Positions 41,568-50,750 of a DNA stretch of 64,000 bases are shown piece by piece. Under the pieces are notes generated by a model. That model saw nothing but the letters and a program-made list of their open reading frames with translations. It was not told the DNA's origin and made no database searches. Both the position numbers and the translations under genes were made by a program. The stretch's first letter is position 1. The number at the start of each line of letters is the position of its first letter. This DNA is from an uncultured Hungatella sp. (lineage in GTDB: Bacteria > Bacillota > Clostridia > Lachnospirales > Lachnospiraceae): contig CAJTUV010000005.1 in the NCBI GenBank assembly GCA_910579515.1, positions 82,245-146,244 of the forward strand. The letters run 5' to 3'.

Positions 41568-42263
41568 CTATAACATTCCTTCTTTTTTAAAACTGCTGTA
41601 AGAATTATCTCCAATGACAACATGATCCAAAAGCTGAACTCCAATCAGGGAACCTGCCTCTTTGACCCGTCTCGTCAATAAGCAGTCCTCCTTGCTGGGG
41701 GTAGGATCTCCGCTGGGATGATTATGAGTCAGAATAACTCCTACCGCACGATGTTTGAACGCCTCCACAAAAATTTCTCTGGGCGATACCACCGAGGCGT
41801 TTACCGTTCCCTTTGAGATCAGAATATCTTTAATCAGGCCCTGTTTGGTGTCCAAAAACATGGCGTACATATGCTCTTGTTCCATATGGCGCATATCCTC
41901 CATATAGTACTGGGCTACAGCCTCAGGAGTATGAAAATGAGCAATCTCAGCCACTGCAAACCGCTTGCTGATTCGTCTGGACAGCTCCCCTATGCACAAA
42001 AGCTGGACTCCTTTTACAGTTCCAATTCCTCCTACGCTTGTAAGTTCTGACAGCGACAGATGACACAATCCTAAAATCCCGTCACGCGGATAATTTAAGG
42101 CTAAAATCTTTCTGGCCGTCTCTAAAGAGTTAAACTCCCTGCTTCCGGTTCGGATGATGATGGACAGCAGCTCCTCATCACTTAAGTTTTCAGCTCCCAT
42201 CCTCACGCATTTCTCATAGGGACGGTCATTGACAGGCATGTCTTTCATAGTTTTTCGTTCCAT
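41568..42263 (-). CDS. radC: RadC family JAB-domain protein
   Basis: A 231-residue protein with an N-terminal helix-hairpin-helix part (LSDEELLSIIIRTGS, LTSVGGIGTVKGVQLLCIGEL) and a C-terminal JAB metalloprotease-like domain with HNHPSGDPTPSKED (near 172). Old claims of a DNA-repair role were not confirmed; function unknown. The ATG at 42263 has AAGGAGG upstream; the frame is open to 42281. It begins the mreCD-mrdA transcript. Confidence 0.93.
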   Translation of the reverse strand: MERKTMKDMPVNDRPYEKCVRMGAENLSDEELLSIIIRTGSREFNSLETARKILALNYPRDGILGLCHLSLSELTSVGGIGTVKGVQLLCIGELSRRISKRFAVAEIAHFHTPEAVAQYYMEDMRHMEQEHMYAMFLDTKQGLIKDILISKGTVNASVVSPREIFVEAFKHRAVGVILTHNHPSGDPTPSKEDCLLTRRVKEAGSLIGVQLLDHVVIGDNSYSSFKKEGML

Positions 42264-42340
42264 TAAATCCTCCTTGCGCAACTCTCCATGTACAAGGATA
42301 CTTTCAGTTTAGCACAAGGCGCGGGATGTGTATACCTATT

Positions 42341-43624
42341 TTATAAAAGTGTAATAATTCCGGCTTCCATCAGCTTTTGCAAGGATTTTAAAATCCCAAG
42401 CTTTGCATGATACCAGGTAAGCCCGCCCTGGAAATACACGGCATAGGGCGGTTTTATGGGACCGTCGGCGCTTAACTCAATGGAAGATCCCTGAACAAAA
42501 GCTCCGGCCGCCATGATCACCGGCGCATCATATCCGGGCATATCCCATGGCTCTGGACTCACAAAACTGTCCACAGGCGCGGCCGCTTGGATCCCCTGGC
42601 AGAAAGCGACAACCGCCTCAGGCTTTCCAAAGGCGATGGCCTGAATAATGTCATACCGTTCCTGTATGCTGTTTGGCGTAACCGAAAACCCCAGCTTTTC
42701 ATAGACGTTTGCAGCAAAAATAGCGCCCTTTAAGGCTCCTGCCACCACGGTAGGGGCCAAAAACAATCCCTGATAAAGGGATTGATTTAGTCCCAGGCTG
42801 GCTCCCACCTCTTTTCCAAGTCCCGGCGCGCTCAAACGGTAGGCCGCCCTGTCTACACAATCTTTGCGCCCTACAATGTATCCGCCAATGGGAGCCAGAC
42901 CGCCTCCCGGATTTTTAATCAGAGACCCTACCGTCATATCAGCCCCAACGTCTCCTGGCTCTGTCACATCCACAAATTCTCCGTAACAATTATCCACCAT
43001 ACAGATGATGTCCGGCTTTTCCTTTTTCAAAAATGCGATAAGCTCTCCGATCTGTTTAACGGAAAAGGTGGGTCTGGTGTCATACCCTCTGGAGCGCTGA
43101 ATGGTGGCTAACTTAGTCTTCTCATTGACCGCCTTTTTGATCTTTTCATAGTCAAATGTTCCGTCTGGCAGAAGATCTACTTGTCTGTAGGCGACTCCAT
43201 ACTCTTTTAAAGAGCCTACGGAATCCCGAATCCCGATCACTTCCTCCAGGGTATCATAAGGTTTCCCTGCCGGAGACAACAGCTCGTCCCCAGGACGCAG
43301 ATTGCCGGACAAGGCCACATGAAGGGCATGAGTTCCGCTCATAAGCTGGGGACGCACCAGAGCGCTCTCCCCATGAAACACACTGGCATACACCTCCTCC
43401 AGAGTGTCCCTTCCCAAATCATTATATCCATAGCCTGTTGTAGCCGCAAAGTGAATATCGCTGACCCGATTGTCCTGCATGGCCTTTAAGACCTTCATCT
43501 GATTGTATTCTGCTCTGGCGTCAATAGCCTTGAAACGCTCTTTTAAAGAATCTTCTATCTTTTTTCCAAAATGTAATACCTGGGAATCAATTCCCAGGCA
43601 CTGATACATGGCTTCTAAATCCAT
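42341..43624 (-). CDS. PLP-dependent Cys/Met-type lyase-like protein (aluminium resistance family, YnbB)
   Basis: A 427-residue pyridoxal-phosphate enzyme of the 'aluminium resistance'/methionine gamma-lyase-like family (PF06838). It has HVALSGNLRPGDELLSPAGKPYDTLEEVIG near 95, VDNCYGEFVDVTEPGDVGADMTVGSLIKNPGGGLAPIGGYIVG near 210-250 with the PLP lysine in SLIKNPGGG, and a C-terminal PPYAVYFQGGLTWYHAKLGI. Real substrate unknown. The open frame extends to 43765, but the family start is the ATG at 43624, with GAGGAGAG upstream and a promoter at 43680-43708. Divergent from the AraC gene. Confidence 0.88.
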   Translation of the reverse strand: MDLEAMYQCLGIDSQVLHFGKKIEDSLKERFKAIDARAEYNQMKVLKAMQDNRVSDIHFAATTGYGYNDLGRDTLEEVYASVFHGESALVRPQLMSGTHALHVALSGNLRPGDELLSPAGKPYDTLEEVIGIRDSVGSLKEYGVAYRQVDLLPDGTFDYEKIKKAVNEKTKLATIQRSRGYDTRPTFSVKQIGELIAFLKKEKPDIICMVDNCYGEFVDVTEPGDVGADMTVGSLIKNPGGGLAPIGGYIVGRKDCVDRAAYRLSAPGLGKEVGASLGLNQSLYQGLFLAPTVVAGALKGAIFAANVYEKLGFSVTPNSIQERYDIIQAIAFGKPEAVVAFCQGIQAAAPVDSFVSPEPWDMPGYDAPVIMAAGAFVQGSSIELSADGPIKPPYAVYFQGGLTWYHAKLGILKSLQKLMEAGIITLL

Positions 43625-43679
43625 CTTGTATTCTCTCCTCAAATGTTTCCTCTTAATTTCCATGAATTGCCTGTTGATT

Positions 43680-43708
43680 ATTTTAGCATGAGGGAGGAGG
43701 ACTGTAAA
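43680..43708 (-). promoter_or_regulatory. Promoter of the PLP-enzyme gene
   Basis: On the minus strand TTTACA (43708-43703) and TAAAAT (43685-43680) are 17 bases apart. Only 19 bases separate it from the divergent AraC promoter, so a regulator bound here could affect both. Confidence 0.65.
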
Positions 43709-43727
43709 GAATGAATTTCTGCACCTC

Positions 43728-43756
43728 TTGCATTTTCCAGCATCCACATATATAAT
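43728..43756 (+). promoter_or_regulatory. Promoter of the AraC-family gene
   Basis: TTGCAT (43728-43733) and perfect TATAAT (43751-43756) are 17 bases apart, about 40 bases before the ATG at 43797. Confidence 0.7.
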
Positions 43757-43796
43757 AGAGACCAAAAACTATTACTTTTCAGATAGGAGTAAGCGT

Positions 43797-44713
43797 ATGG
43801 GTAGTTACTCTGAACTAGAATTTGAAAAAGGATATTCCATTATTATCAATAATTGTGAAAAAAATCTGTATTATTACATAGACTATGACACTAGGCAGGC
43901 ATCCCATTATCATATGCGCTTTCCCCATATCCACGCCTCTTTTTATGAAATTATGATTCCGCTGGATTCCGGAATTTCTCACACCTTTAACGGCATTACC
44001 TATCCCCTGGAAAAAAATGATATTGTCCTGGTACCACCCAGAGTGCCTCATCAATCGATCTACCCCCCGATGCCCCTCCATTGAGACGGGTAATCATTAA
44101 TTTTATGTATCCGGAAAATTTATTTAATATGAAAGAAGGTTTTGAAGAGCTTTTAGGTGTTTTTAATCTGGAGCCTTCTATTCTACGGCTGGTTCCCAAT
44201 TACCAAAGCGCCTGTTTTAATATCTTAAATAATATTTTTAAAATGTCCCACCAGGCAGACGTTATGCTGCCTTCCATTTATGAGCTTATGCTTCAGACAA
44301 ATTTTACGGAGTTTTTATGGACTTTGTACCAGGTTCAGAATGAAAATTTATATCTCTACCAGAGAGACGATTCTTCCATTACACACAAAATTTCTGAAGT
44401 ATGCTCTTATATCCATACCAACTATTCCAAGCCTCTGTCTTTGGAAAGCCTGGCAAGAACGTTTTTCATCAGCTCTTGTTATCTGTCCAGGCAGTTTAAA
44501 CAAGTTACTGGTTTTCGTCTCACTGAGTACATTCAAAATGTAAGAATTATCAACGCCCAGTTCCTCCTTGCCAGCACAGAAGAATCCGTATCCAGTATTG
44601 CTATGTCCTGCGGCTTTACCAGCTTCTCCCAATTTAATCGGGTGTTTCATCAAAAAGCAAACTGTTCTCCTACAGAATACCGCCGCTCTCATGGGCATTC
44701 TCATTGGGTATAA
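43797..44713 (+). pseudogene. AraC-family transcriptional regulator, frameshifted in a C run
   Basis: Two overlapping frames form one AraC protein. The first (ATG 43797 after AGGAGTAAGC, ending TGA 44084) holds the cupin-type sensor domain (YHMRFPHIHASFYEIMIPLDSGISHTFNGI...LEKNDIVLVPPRVPHQSIYPP). The second (from about 44081 to 44713) continues without gap (PDAPPLRRVIINFMYPENLF) and ends in two HTH units (KPLSLESLARTFFISSCYLSRQFKQVTG; ESVSSIAMSCGFTSFSQFNRVFHQKANCSPTEYRR). The shift sits at the C6 run 44063-44068; seven C would restore the frame. It may be a true mutation, a slippage (phase-variable) site or a sequencing error. It likely controls the convergent sugar operon. Confidence 0.88.
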
Positions 44714-44716
44714 TTC

Positions 44717-44767
44717 AAAAAGTCCCTGATTCTCTAAGCTAAAAAGCTTATTCATCAGGGACTTTTT
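44717..44767. terminator. Bidirectional terminator between AraC and the sugar operon
   Basis: Perfect 14-base arms (44717-44730, AAAAAGTCCCTGAT; 44754-44767) with an inner AAGCT/AGCTT hairpin; A and T runs on the right sides for both directions. Confidence 0.9.
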
Positions 44768-44774
44768 ATCTCGT

Positions 44775-45470
44775 TTAACCTCCTATCCGTTTTTCTTCTG
44801 CCTCTCTCCTGATTTTATTCAGCTCCTTCTCCATAAGAATAGGAATCTGGCTTTTTAAAGTATTCCAGTGAATAAACTGACTGAAAGAAACTTGTTTTCC
44901 TATAAACACCATAGAAGGTTGAAAACGATAATGGGTCTGTATATGCTCTCTCACCATTTGCTGCTCCTCTTGTGTTATAGGAATTTTCACACCATAAAGA
45001 GATTCTGGATAAGCAAAGCCGTCGATTCCTGCCAATTCTCCACAGGCCAGCTCCAGCTCAGGATACAAAGACACCAGCCTCTTTTCCGGTAAAAGGGCGT
45101 GTTTGCCAGGTTGAGAGTATAAGCAGACATGCGTTCTGTCGCGAAGGATATCACCTCCTGGAAGCATTTCATTTATATACTTTCCATGATAGCTTCCCTC
45201 ACACCCACATACATTTCCATCATGCCCTACATAAACCCAAATATGCTCCAATTCGTACAGATGCTGAATATCATAGTAGAAAAAGATCGTATATTCAATG
45301 GCAAACTTTACCTTATCTTTATCGATCCTTACGATTCTTTGAAAAGAATCGCTGGGTCTTGTCTCGTAAAACATCATATATCCAATATGATGAACAAAAA
45401 AAGGTTCCTTCTCATCAAACATCAGATAAGGAGCATACTTCATTATGACTTGAAATTCTTCTTGATTCAT
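44775..45470 (-). CDS. Unrecognised protein with Vps62-like features
   Basis: A 231-residue soluble protein not firmly recognised. It opens with KYAPYLMFDEKEPFFVHHIGYMMF and has EYTIFFYYDIQHLYELEHIWVYVGHDGNVCGCEGSYHGKYI near residue 55-95. The order 'APYLMF...YFFYYD...LEHIWVYV...GxEGSYHG' resembles Vps62/DUF946-type proteins, which carry W-E-H-h-x-V and H-G motifs. The resemblance is by eye and distant. Last gene of the sugar ABC operon, starting in a one-base overlap with the PHP hydrolase stop (TGATG), so the two products likely act together. No signal peptide. Confidence 0.7.
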   Translation of the reverse strand: MNQEEFQVIMKYAPYLMFDEKEPFFVHHIGYMMFYETRPSDSFQRIVRIDKDKVKFAIEYTIFFYYDIQHLYELEHIWVYVGHDGNVCGCEGSYHGKYINEMLPGGDILRDRTHVCLYSQPGKHALLPEKRLVSLYPELELACGELAGIDGFAYPESLYGVKIPITQEEQQMVREHIQTHYRFQPSMVFIGKQVSFSQFIHWNTLKSQIPILMEKELNKIRREAEEKRIGG

Positions 45471-47128
45471 CAGTCTTCCCCTTTCTTCAAGAAAAATGGA
45501 TTCGAAATAGCAATGTTTGTATAATCATAAAATGCAATCATCACCAGATAATCCTCTTCCTTCCAGGCCATATCCATTTCCTTAAGCATCTCCAGAGTCA
45601 GTTCGTGGCTGTAATTGAAATACCCCTCTTCCTCTTTCTCATAAGGAGCCAGGGAATAATCTGCCATCTTTCTCCCCTTCTTCAAAAGCAGAATAGCCTT
45701 CAGCTTTCGGTTGGCGTACAAACTCACGTGGATTGTCCCTGGTTCAATGGCTGTATCCCCAGGAAGAATCCTCAAATTTTCGTCTGAAACTGCAGACTCC
45801 ATCACCGGAAACAGCAAAGGTCCATCGCTTAAGGTCATATGTCCTTTTTTCATCTCTCTGATTAAATGGTCTCCATTTTGAAACGAATCCATATGGACAA
45901 ACGTTCTGACCCCGCCGCTGCTTAAATTTCTCTTGGCCCATTTTTCAAAAAGCGGTAAAAGAACTTCAGACTCAGACAAAAAACGGACCACATCTTTATC
46001 TTCCCAGGGCAAATCCCCTTCTTTTCTCTGTTTCAGCCGCTGGACCAGTTTTTTCGTATCTTTATAAAAAGATTGATAATCATCACAACGTATGTTATGA
46101 GTGTCGCTCCCTGTGGTTCCGGGAAGGTACACTCCGCTTTCCAGCATTTCTATCCACATTTCTACAGCCTTTGCGCTGCTGCTCTCCAAAACCATAGGTT
46201 TCGAACCATTCCAGATTTCTATCGTATCAAAAATCGTGATAATGTCCATAAAATCCGGATTCCAGGAAATTGCTTTCTGGGGATCTCTGGGATGGTTTAA
46301 CTGCGCTATGCCGCCTTTCTCACGGATCTCCTCTGCGATCCTGCAGAACTCTTTCCTCAGATACTCGTCTGTCCGCTCCTCAACTGTACCAATGCGATAT
46401 ATCACATCTTCATGCTTTTTTACATTAAGAGAAATCACATGCCCTCTCCCTGTGGATATCTCCTTAGAAAGAATGGGAATAAAATCAGAGGTTCTTGTTT
46501 TTTCCCAAAGTTCATGATCTAACACATTGTGATGATCACTTAATGCGCCAAAATCCAGGCCCGCAGCCCTCATAGAATCTCGAATCTGTACAGGTGTCTC
46601 AATCACAGGATCTGTTCCCCCATAAAGGCGGCTGCTGAATACGCTGTGATGATGGAGGTCTCCTGCATACCAGTCCTTTTTCGCTTCCCCGGGCAAAGGT
46701 TTTAAGTGGTACTGCAAAATAGTTTGGCTTTCCTCAAGCCGAAAACGTCTGGCTTCCACACTATAAGCAGATCCTTTGGAAACTTCTATCTGATACCAGC
46801 CGGGCTCTAAAAACAGAATTCCATACCCAGTCTCATCTGTCATAGTTCGAATAAACTCCATACTTCCGGTTTGGTAAGCCTCCTCAATCCGCTCATCCGT
46901 TCCGTCCAGACTGCCACACCAGGAGTTTTCTGCCAGAGGGTAACAACGGATTTCTGTCAGAAGGGGAATTTCATTTATGTCTCTGGTTTGAATGTACACG
47001 ATCAGCCGTTCTTTTGTCTCGCTCTCTTTCATTTCCTCATCCAGAGACAATACCTTTTTCACATCCAGAAAATTCCCTCTTCCTCTGCTCCATTCTTCCA
47101 GAATTTCTGCATATTTATCAATCTTCAT
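45470..47128 (-). CDS. CehA/McbA family PHP-fold metallohydrolase
   Basis: A 552-residue protein with an N-terminal beta-rich domain (about 40-150) and a PHP-fold metal site: DWYAGDLHHHSVFSS (near 157), DFGALSDHHN (near 195), STGRGHVISLNV (near 227), GGIAQLNHPRDP (near 270), DTIEIWNGSKPM, and a GSDTHNI block near 340. CehA/McbA enzymes hydrolyse ester, carbamate or phosphodiester bonds. No signal peptide, so it should act on an imported compound. It lies between a ROK sugar kinase and a Vps62-like protein in the sugar ABC operon. Confidence 0.85.
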   Translation of the reverse strand: MKIDKYAEILEEWSRGRGNFLDVKKVLSLDEEMKESETKERLIVYIQTRDINEIPLLTEIRCYPLAENSWCGSLDGTDERIEEAYQTGSMEFIRTMTDETGYGILFLEPGWYQIEVSKGSAYSVEARRFRLEESQTILQYHLKPLPGEAKKDWYAGDLHHHSVFSSRLYGGTDPVIETPVQIRDSMRAAGLDFGALSDHHNVLDHELWEKTRTSDFIPILSKEISTGRGHVISLNVKKHEDVIYRIGTVEERTDEYLRKEFCRIAEEIREKGGIAQLNHPRDPQKAISWNPDFMDIITIFDTIEIWNGSKPMVLESSSAKAVEMWIEMLESGVYLPGTTGSDTHNIRCDDYQSFYKDTKKLVQRLKQRKEGDLPWEDKDVVRFLSESEVLLPLFEKWAKRNLSSGGVRTFVHMDSFQNGDHLIREMKKGHMTLSDGPLLFPVMESAVSDENLRILPGDTAIEPGTIHVSLYANRKLKAILLLKKGRKMADYSLAPYEKEEEGYFNYSHELTLEMLKEMDMAWKEEDYLVMIAFYDYTNIAISNPFFLKKGED

Positions 47129-47156
47129 GCCTGCATTTCCATCCTTTTCTCATCCG

Positions 47157-48119
47157 CTAATCATCCAGCATGGCTGCTCCAATAATCCCTGCATCATTTC
47201 CCAGAGTTGCAGTCACAATCTCTGTCTTCACCTGCGAATCTCTGGTATAAATCTGTTGATCTACCATTCGTTTAAGAGGATCTAAAAGCTGGTTTCCCGC
47301 TCTGCTTACCCCGCCGCCGATGCAAAGGATCTCAGGCTGGAAAATATTGATAATATCTGTAATTCCCACACTTAGATAATAAAGATATCGTTCTACCGTC
47401 TGCCCAGCCGTCAAATCCCCCTTCTTTGCCGCCTTAAAAATCATCTCTGCGTTTAATCCGTCAGTTTCCCCACTGCACAGATTCCATAAAGAGCTTTTTC
47501 TTCCTTCCTCTGTCTCCATGGCCTGCTTAGCCATGCGAATCAGGCCTGTAGCCGATGCATACGTCTCGAAGCAGCCTCTCCGTCCACAATTACACGGCTC
47601 CCCTTCACACTGGATCACAAAATGGCCGAACTCTCCTGCAGCAAAATTACACCCCTCATATAACTTTCCGTCCAGAATCATGGCTCCGCCAATTCCGGTG
47701 CCTAATGTAACCATTACCAAAGAACGATATCCTTTCCCACTGCCAGCCAGGTATTCTCCCCAGGCGGCAGCATTGGCATCATTGGTAAAATAGACCGGTT
47801 TCTTGAAATAACGTTTTAAAAACAGAATGAAAGGCTCATCCTTCATATTTAGATTATTGGCATACTCCATAATACCTGTCTTTTTGTTCGCTGTTCCGGG
47901 AACCCCCACTCCCACAGAAGCAACCTCATCCATGGAGATTTCTGCTTCCTTTAAAAGCACTGATACCAGTTCTGCCATATCCTGAATCAACTTTTCTGCA
48001 CCACGGTCTGTAATTGTAGGTATCGCTCCTGACTTCACAATCCGGTAGTCCTCGTCTACAATTCCCGCTTTTATTGTCGTTCCTCCTAAATCAATCCCTA
48101 CACAATAAATAGCCGTCAC
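47157..48119 (-). CDS. ROK family sugar kinase (glucokinase-like)
   Basis: A 320-residue ROK kinase. ATP loop GIDLGGTTIKAGIVD at the start; catalytic region YFTNDANAAAWGEYLAGSGKGYRSLVMVTLGTGIGGAMILDGKLYEGCNFAAGEFGHF near 105-165; zinc site CEGEPCNCGRRGCFETYAS near 170. No N-terminal HTH, so it is an enzyme and not a repressor. Likely phosphorylates a hexose brought in or released by the operon's products; exact sugar unknown. Confidence 0.93.
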   Translation of the reverse strand: MTAIYCVGIDLGGTTIKAGIVDEDYRIVKSGAIPTITDRGAEKLIQDMAELVSVLLKEAEISMDEVASVGVGVPGTANKKTGIMEYANNLNMKDEPFILFLKRYFKKPVYFTNDANAAAWGEYLAGSGKGYRSLVMVTLGTGIGGAMILDGKLYEGCNFAAGEFGHFVIQCEGEPCNCGRRGCFETYASATGLIRMAKQAMETEEGRKSSLWNLCSGETDGLNAEMIFKAAKKGDLTAGQTVERYLYYLSVGITDIINIFQPEILCIGGGVSRAGNQLLDPLKRMVDQQIYTRDSQVKTEIVTATLGNDAGIIGAAMLDD

Positions 48120-48151
48120 CCCCTGTTATTCCTTCTCTCAGCCCAGACTGC

Positions 48152-48198
48152 AATAGCCCATTACAGCCCTGGAAGTCAGGAAGCTGTAACGGGTTATT
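48152..48198 (-). other. Intra-operon stem-loop between the binding-protein gene and the kinase gene
   Basis: Arms of 16 bases (48152-48167 and 48183-48198) pair with one mismatch and one G-U-type pair around a 15-base loop. No T run follows on the minus strand, so it probably protects the upstream permease and binding-protein mRNA and lowers expression of the kinase end. Confidence 0.6.
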
Positions 48199-48212
48199 GA
48201 TATATTGCCTGT

Positions 48213-49835
48213 TTATTTTACATTTGCATCATAATATTCTGCTCTGGCATCCAAAATCTGCTGAAGGCCGGCGTTCTGTAAGTTGCTATACTCCGCCTGC
48301 TGCAATGCATCAAATTCACTTGTAGAGCAGCTGATGAGACGGTATACATATTCTACCATCATATCCTCGATATTCTTTCCATAATTTGCTTCTGCATCCG
48401 AGATGAATGGATAGGTTGGATAACGGAATTTTCCTACGTTCATTACGTCATAATAATTCTCGAACCATGCCTTATCTTCCCACTCTACTGCCTGGCTTTG
48501 GCTCCAATAGGAAACTACAGAATCCTTGTTGCTCATCCATTCGAGGAATCCATTTACAATGCTTAAATCATCCAAAGTTCCCGGATATCCTTTTTCAAAC
48601 AACTGAGCCTCTGTCAAAGCGATTGGAACGCCTGCATCGTCTCTCTGGTGCTCAGGTGTATAAGCGATATTCTCCGCAACTTCCGGATCAGACATCCAGT
48701 CCAAATACTTCAAGCATGCATCCACTTTTGCTTCACTGGTTTTTGGAACCATAACATACATGCCATATCTTGGTTCATATACGCTTCTGTAAGAACCATC
48801 CGAAAGATTAAAACACTGTACCGGAACAAATGCAGTCTTACCTGTTGCACTGTACAAAATACTCATCAAGTCCCAGCTGGTGCCGCCGGTATCATCCACG
48901 AAAAATCCTACATTGCCTGCTGAAACCTGAGCTTTGTAGATATCTTCTGTGGTATCTGTTGCGAAATCCTGAGAAATCAAGCCTGCATTGTAGAACTCGT
49001 TCAGTTTACGGATTCCGTCTATCGCGCCTGGAGCAACCGCCATATAAACCTCGTTGTATACATATGCGTCCTTGTCTGTTGGCAGATCAACATAGGAACT
49101 TACAAATGTAAGATAATTTTTCTCTGTGTCAGCACGGCCGCTCATAGCCCAAGGAATTACTTTATCTACTCCGCCAGGGTTCTGATCTTTTACTGCCTGA
49201 AGATAAGCAGCCAGGTCCTCCTTGGTTTTTGGAATCTCCATTCCCATAGCATCCAGCCAGTCCTTCCGGATAAATCCTAAATGACGCGGCATTTCAAGAC
49301 CTCTCTGTTTCAGAATCGCATACTGCTTTCCATCATACTGACCCATGGACTGGATCTCTCCCTGATTCTTCTTTAAATTCTCGCCATTAGCTTCATAAGC
49401 CGCTGTCAAATCAGCAAGACCGCCATTTTGTGCAAAGTTATTAAACAGGTTCTGGCTGTAAGTAAAGATAATATCAGGAGCATTGCCGCCGGCCATCATG
49501 ATATTTACTTTATCGTCAGAAGAAGACCTTGGAACCGATACATACTCTACATTAATATTGTACTTCTCTTTCATGTTCTGTTTAATATAATCTGTCAGAG
49601 TATTGTCTTCCGGCGTGGTTCCAGGCGCTGCGTTTCCTCTGTCCCAAACCATAACGGAAATCGTCACTTCCTCACCACTGGGTGCTGCTGCTCCGCCGCC
49701 TGTGCCAGAACCGCCTCCAGAACTGCTTCCAGAACCGCCGGAATTTGAAGAAGCAGAACCGCCGCCACAGCCTGCAAGCATAACTGCTGCCAATGTAACC
49801 GCAACTGTGCTTTTCACTAATCTTGCTTTTTTCAT
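48213..49835 (-). CDS. Sugar ABC transporter substrate-binding lipoprotein (LplA/YtcQ type)
   Basis: A 540-residue exported lipoprotein. Signal peptide with lipobox LAGC (near residue 23), then a Gly/Ser-rich linker to about residue 53. Mature family-1 binding domain with TISVMVWDRGNAAPG, NIMMAGGNAPDIIFTYSQN, and RKDWLDAMGMEIPKTKEDLAAYLQAVKD. Size and partner permeases match the LplABC/YtcQ-YteP group, which import oligosaccharides or glycan fragments. It has its own strong ribosome binding site. Confidence 0.92.
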   Translation of the reverse strand: MKKARLVKSTVAVTLAAVMLAGCGGGSASSNSGGSGSSSGGGSGTGGGAAAPSGEEVTISVMVWDRGNAAPGTTPEDNTLTDYIKQNMKEKYNINVEYVSVPRSSSDDKVNIMMAGGNAPDIIFTYSQNLFNNFAQNGGLADLTAAYEANGENLKKNQGEIQSMGQYDGKQYAILKQRGLEMPRHLGFIRKDWLDAMGMEIPKTKEDLAAYLQAVKDQNPGGVDKVIPWAMSGRADTEKNYLTFVSSYVDLPTDKDAYVYNEVYMAVAPGAIDGIRKLNEFYNAGLISQDFATDTTEDIYKAQVSAGNVGFFVDDTGGTSWDLMSILYSATGKTAFVPVQCFNLSDGSYRSVYEPRYGMYVMVPKTSEAKVDACLKYLDWMSDPEVAENIAYTPEHQRDDAGVPIALTEAQLFEKGYPGTLDDLSIVNGFLEWMSNKDSVVSYWSQSQAVEWEDKAWFENYYDVMNVGKFRYPTYPFISDAEANYGKNIEDMMVEYVYRLISCSTSEFDALQQAEYSNLQNAGLQQILDARAEYYDANVK

Positions 49836-49883
49836 GAAATAAATTACCTCCCTTTTGGTTATTTTGTAATTATAAACTTTCCA

Positions 49884-50750
49884 CTATCCCTTTACCGCTC
49901 CGAGCATAATGCCCTGGGTGAAATACTTCTGGATAAATGGGTAAGCAATTACCATAGGTGTCATGGAGATTACAATGCTGGCGGATTTAATATTGTCTGC
50001 CACCAACTGGGATACTGCACCTTCTTCTTGAGAAATCTTAATGGACTCAATGAGCTGCTTTAGCACCATCTGCACTGTATACAGATTGGAAGAGTTTACA
50101 TAATAAAGAACGTCGCTTAGACGGTTCCATCTCCCTACTGCATAAAACAGAGCCAGCGTTGCCATGGTAGGATATACCAGAGGAAGAGCAATCTTTGTCA
50201 TAATCTGGAATTCGGTACATCCGTCAATCTTTGCCGCCTCATACAAAGAAGAGTCCAGACTCTTAAAAGCTGTGCACATGATAATCATGTTGTAGGCGCT
50301 TAAGGCTTCTGGGATAATCAGAGCCCATACCTTGTCTAACATGTTCAAATCTCTGATATTTAAGTACTTGGGAATAATACCAGGATCCAGATACATGGTC
50401 AGCACAAATAATGTCATGATGATTCCTGTGCCTTTTAAATTAGTCTTGGACAATGGATAGGCCGCCAAAATGGTCATTACCATGCAGACGACAGTCGCAA
50501 CCAGCATCAAAATAATGGAAAAACCAAAGGAAGACAAAAAACTTCCGCTTCGAAAAGCTCTTACATAAGCTTCTACGGTAATCTGTACCGGATACAAAAA
50601 TACTTTACCGGAAAGAATCGCATCCTTGGAACTTAAGGATACAGAGATTACCCGGAAAATAGGAATCAGGGCAATAATACTGACCACAATAAAAATGGTA
50701 TTCCAACAGAGCTGAAATCTTCTCTCGCCTTTGCTATTTAATGTACTCAT
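49884..50750 (-). CDS. Sugar ABC transporter permease (LplC/YtcP type)
   Basis: A 288-residue permease with six membrane segments. The EAA-type cytoplasmic loop reads SSLYEAAKIDGCTEFQIMTKIALPLVYPTMATLALF near 175-210. C-terminus ends in FIQKYFTQGIMLGAVKG, typical of this class (LplC). Its stop overlaps nothing; its start shares a base with the end of the next permease gene. No ATPase is encoded here; such systems normally use a shared MsmX-type ATPase. Confidence 0.93.
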   Translation of the reverse strand: MSTLNSKGERRFQLCWNTIFIVVSIIALIPIFRVISVSLSSKDAILSGKVFLYPVQITVEAYVRAFRSGSFLSSFGFSIILMLVATVVCMVMTILAAYPLSKTNLKGTGIIMTLFVLTMYLDPGIIPKYLNIRDLNMLDKVWALIIPEALSAYNMIIMCTAFKSLDSSLYEAAKIDGCTEFQIMTKIALPLVYPTMATLALFYAVGRWNRLSDVLYYVNSSNLYTVQMVLKQLIESIKISQEEGAVSQLVADNIKSASIVISMTPMVIAYPFIQKYFTQGIMLGAVKG

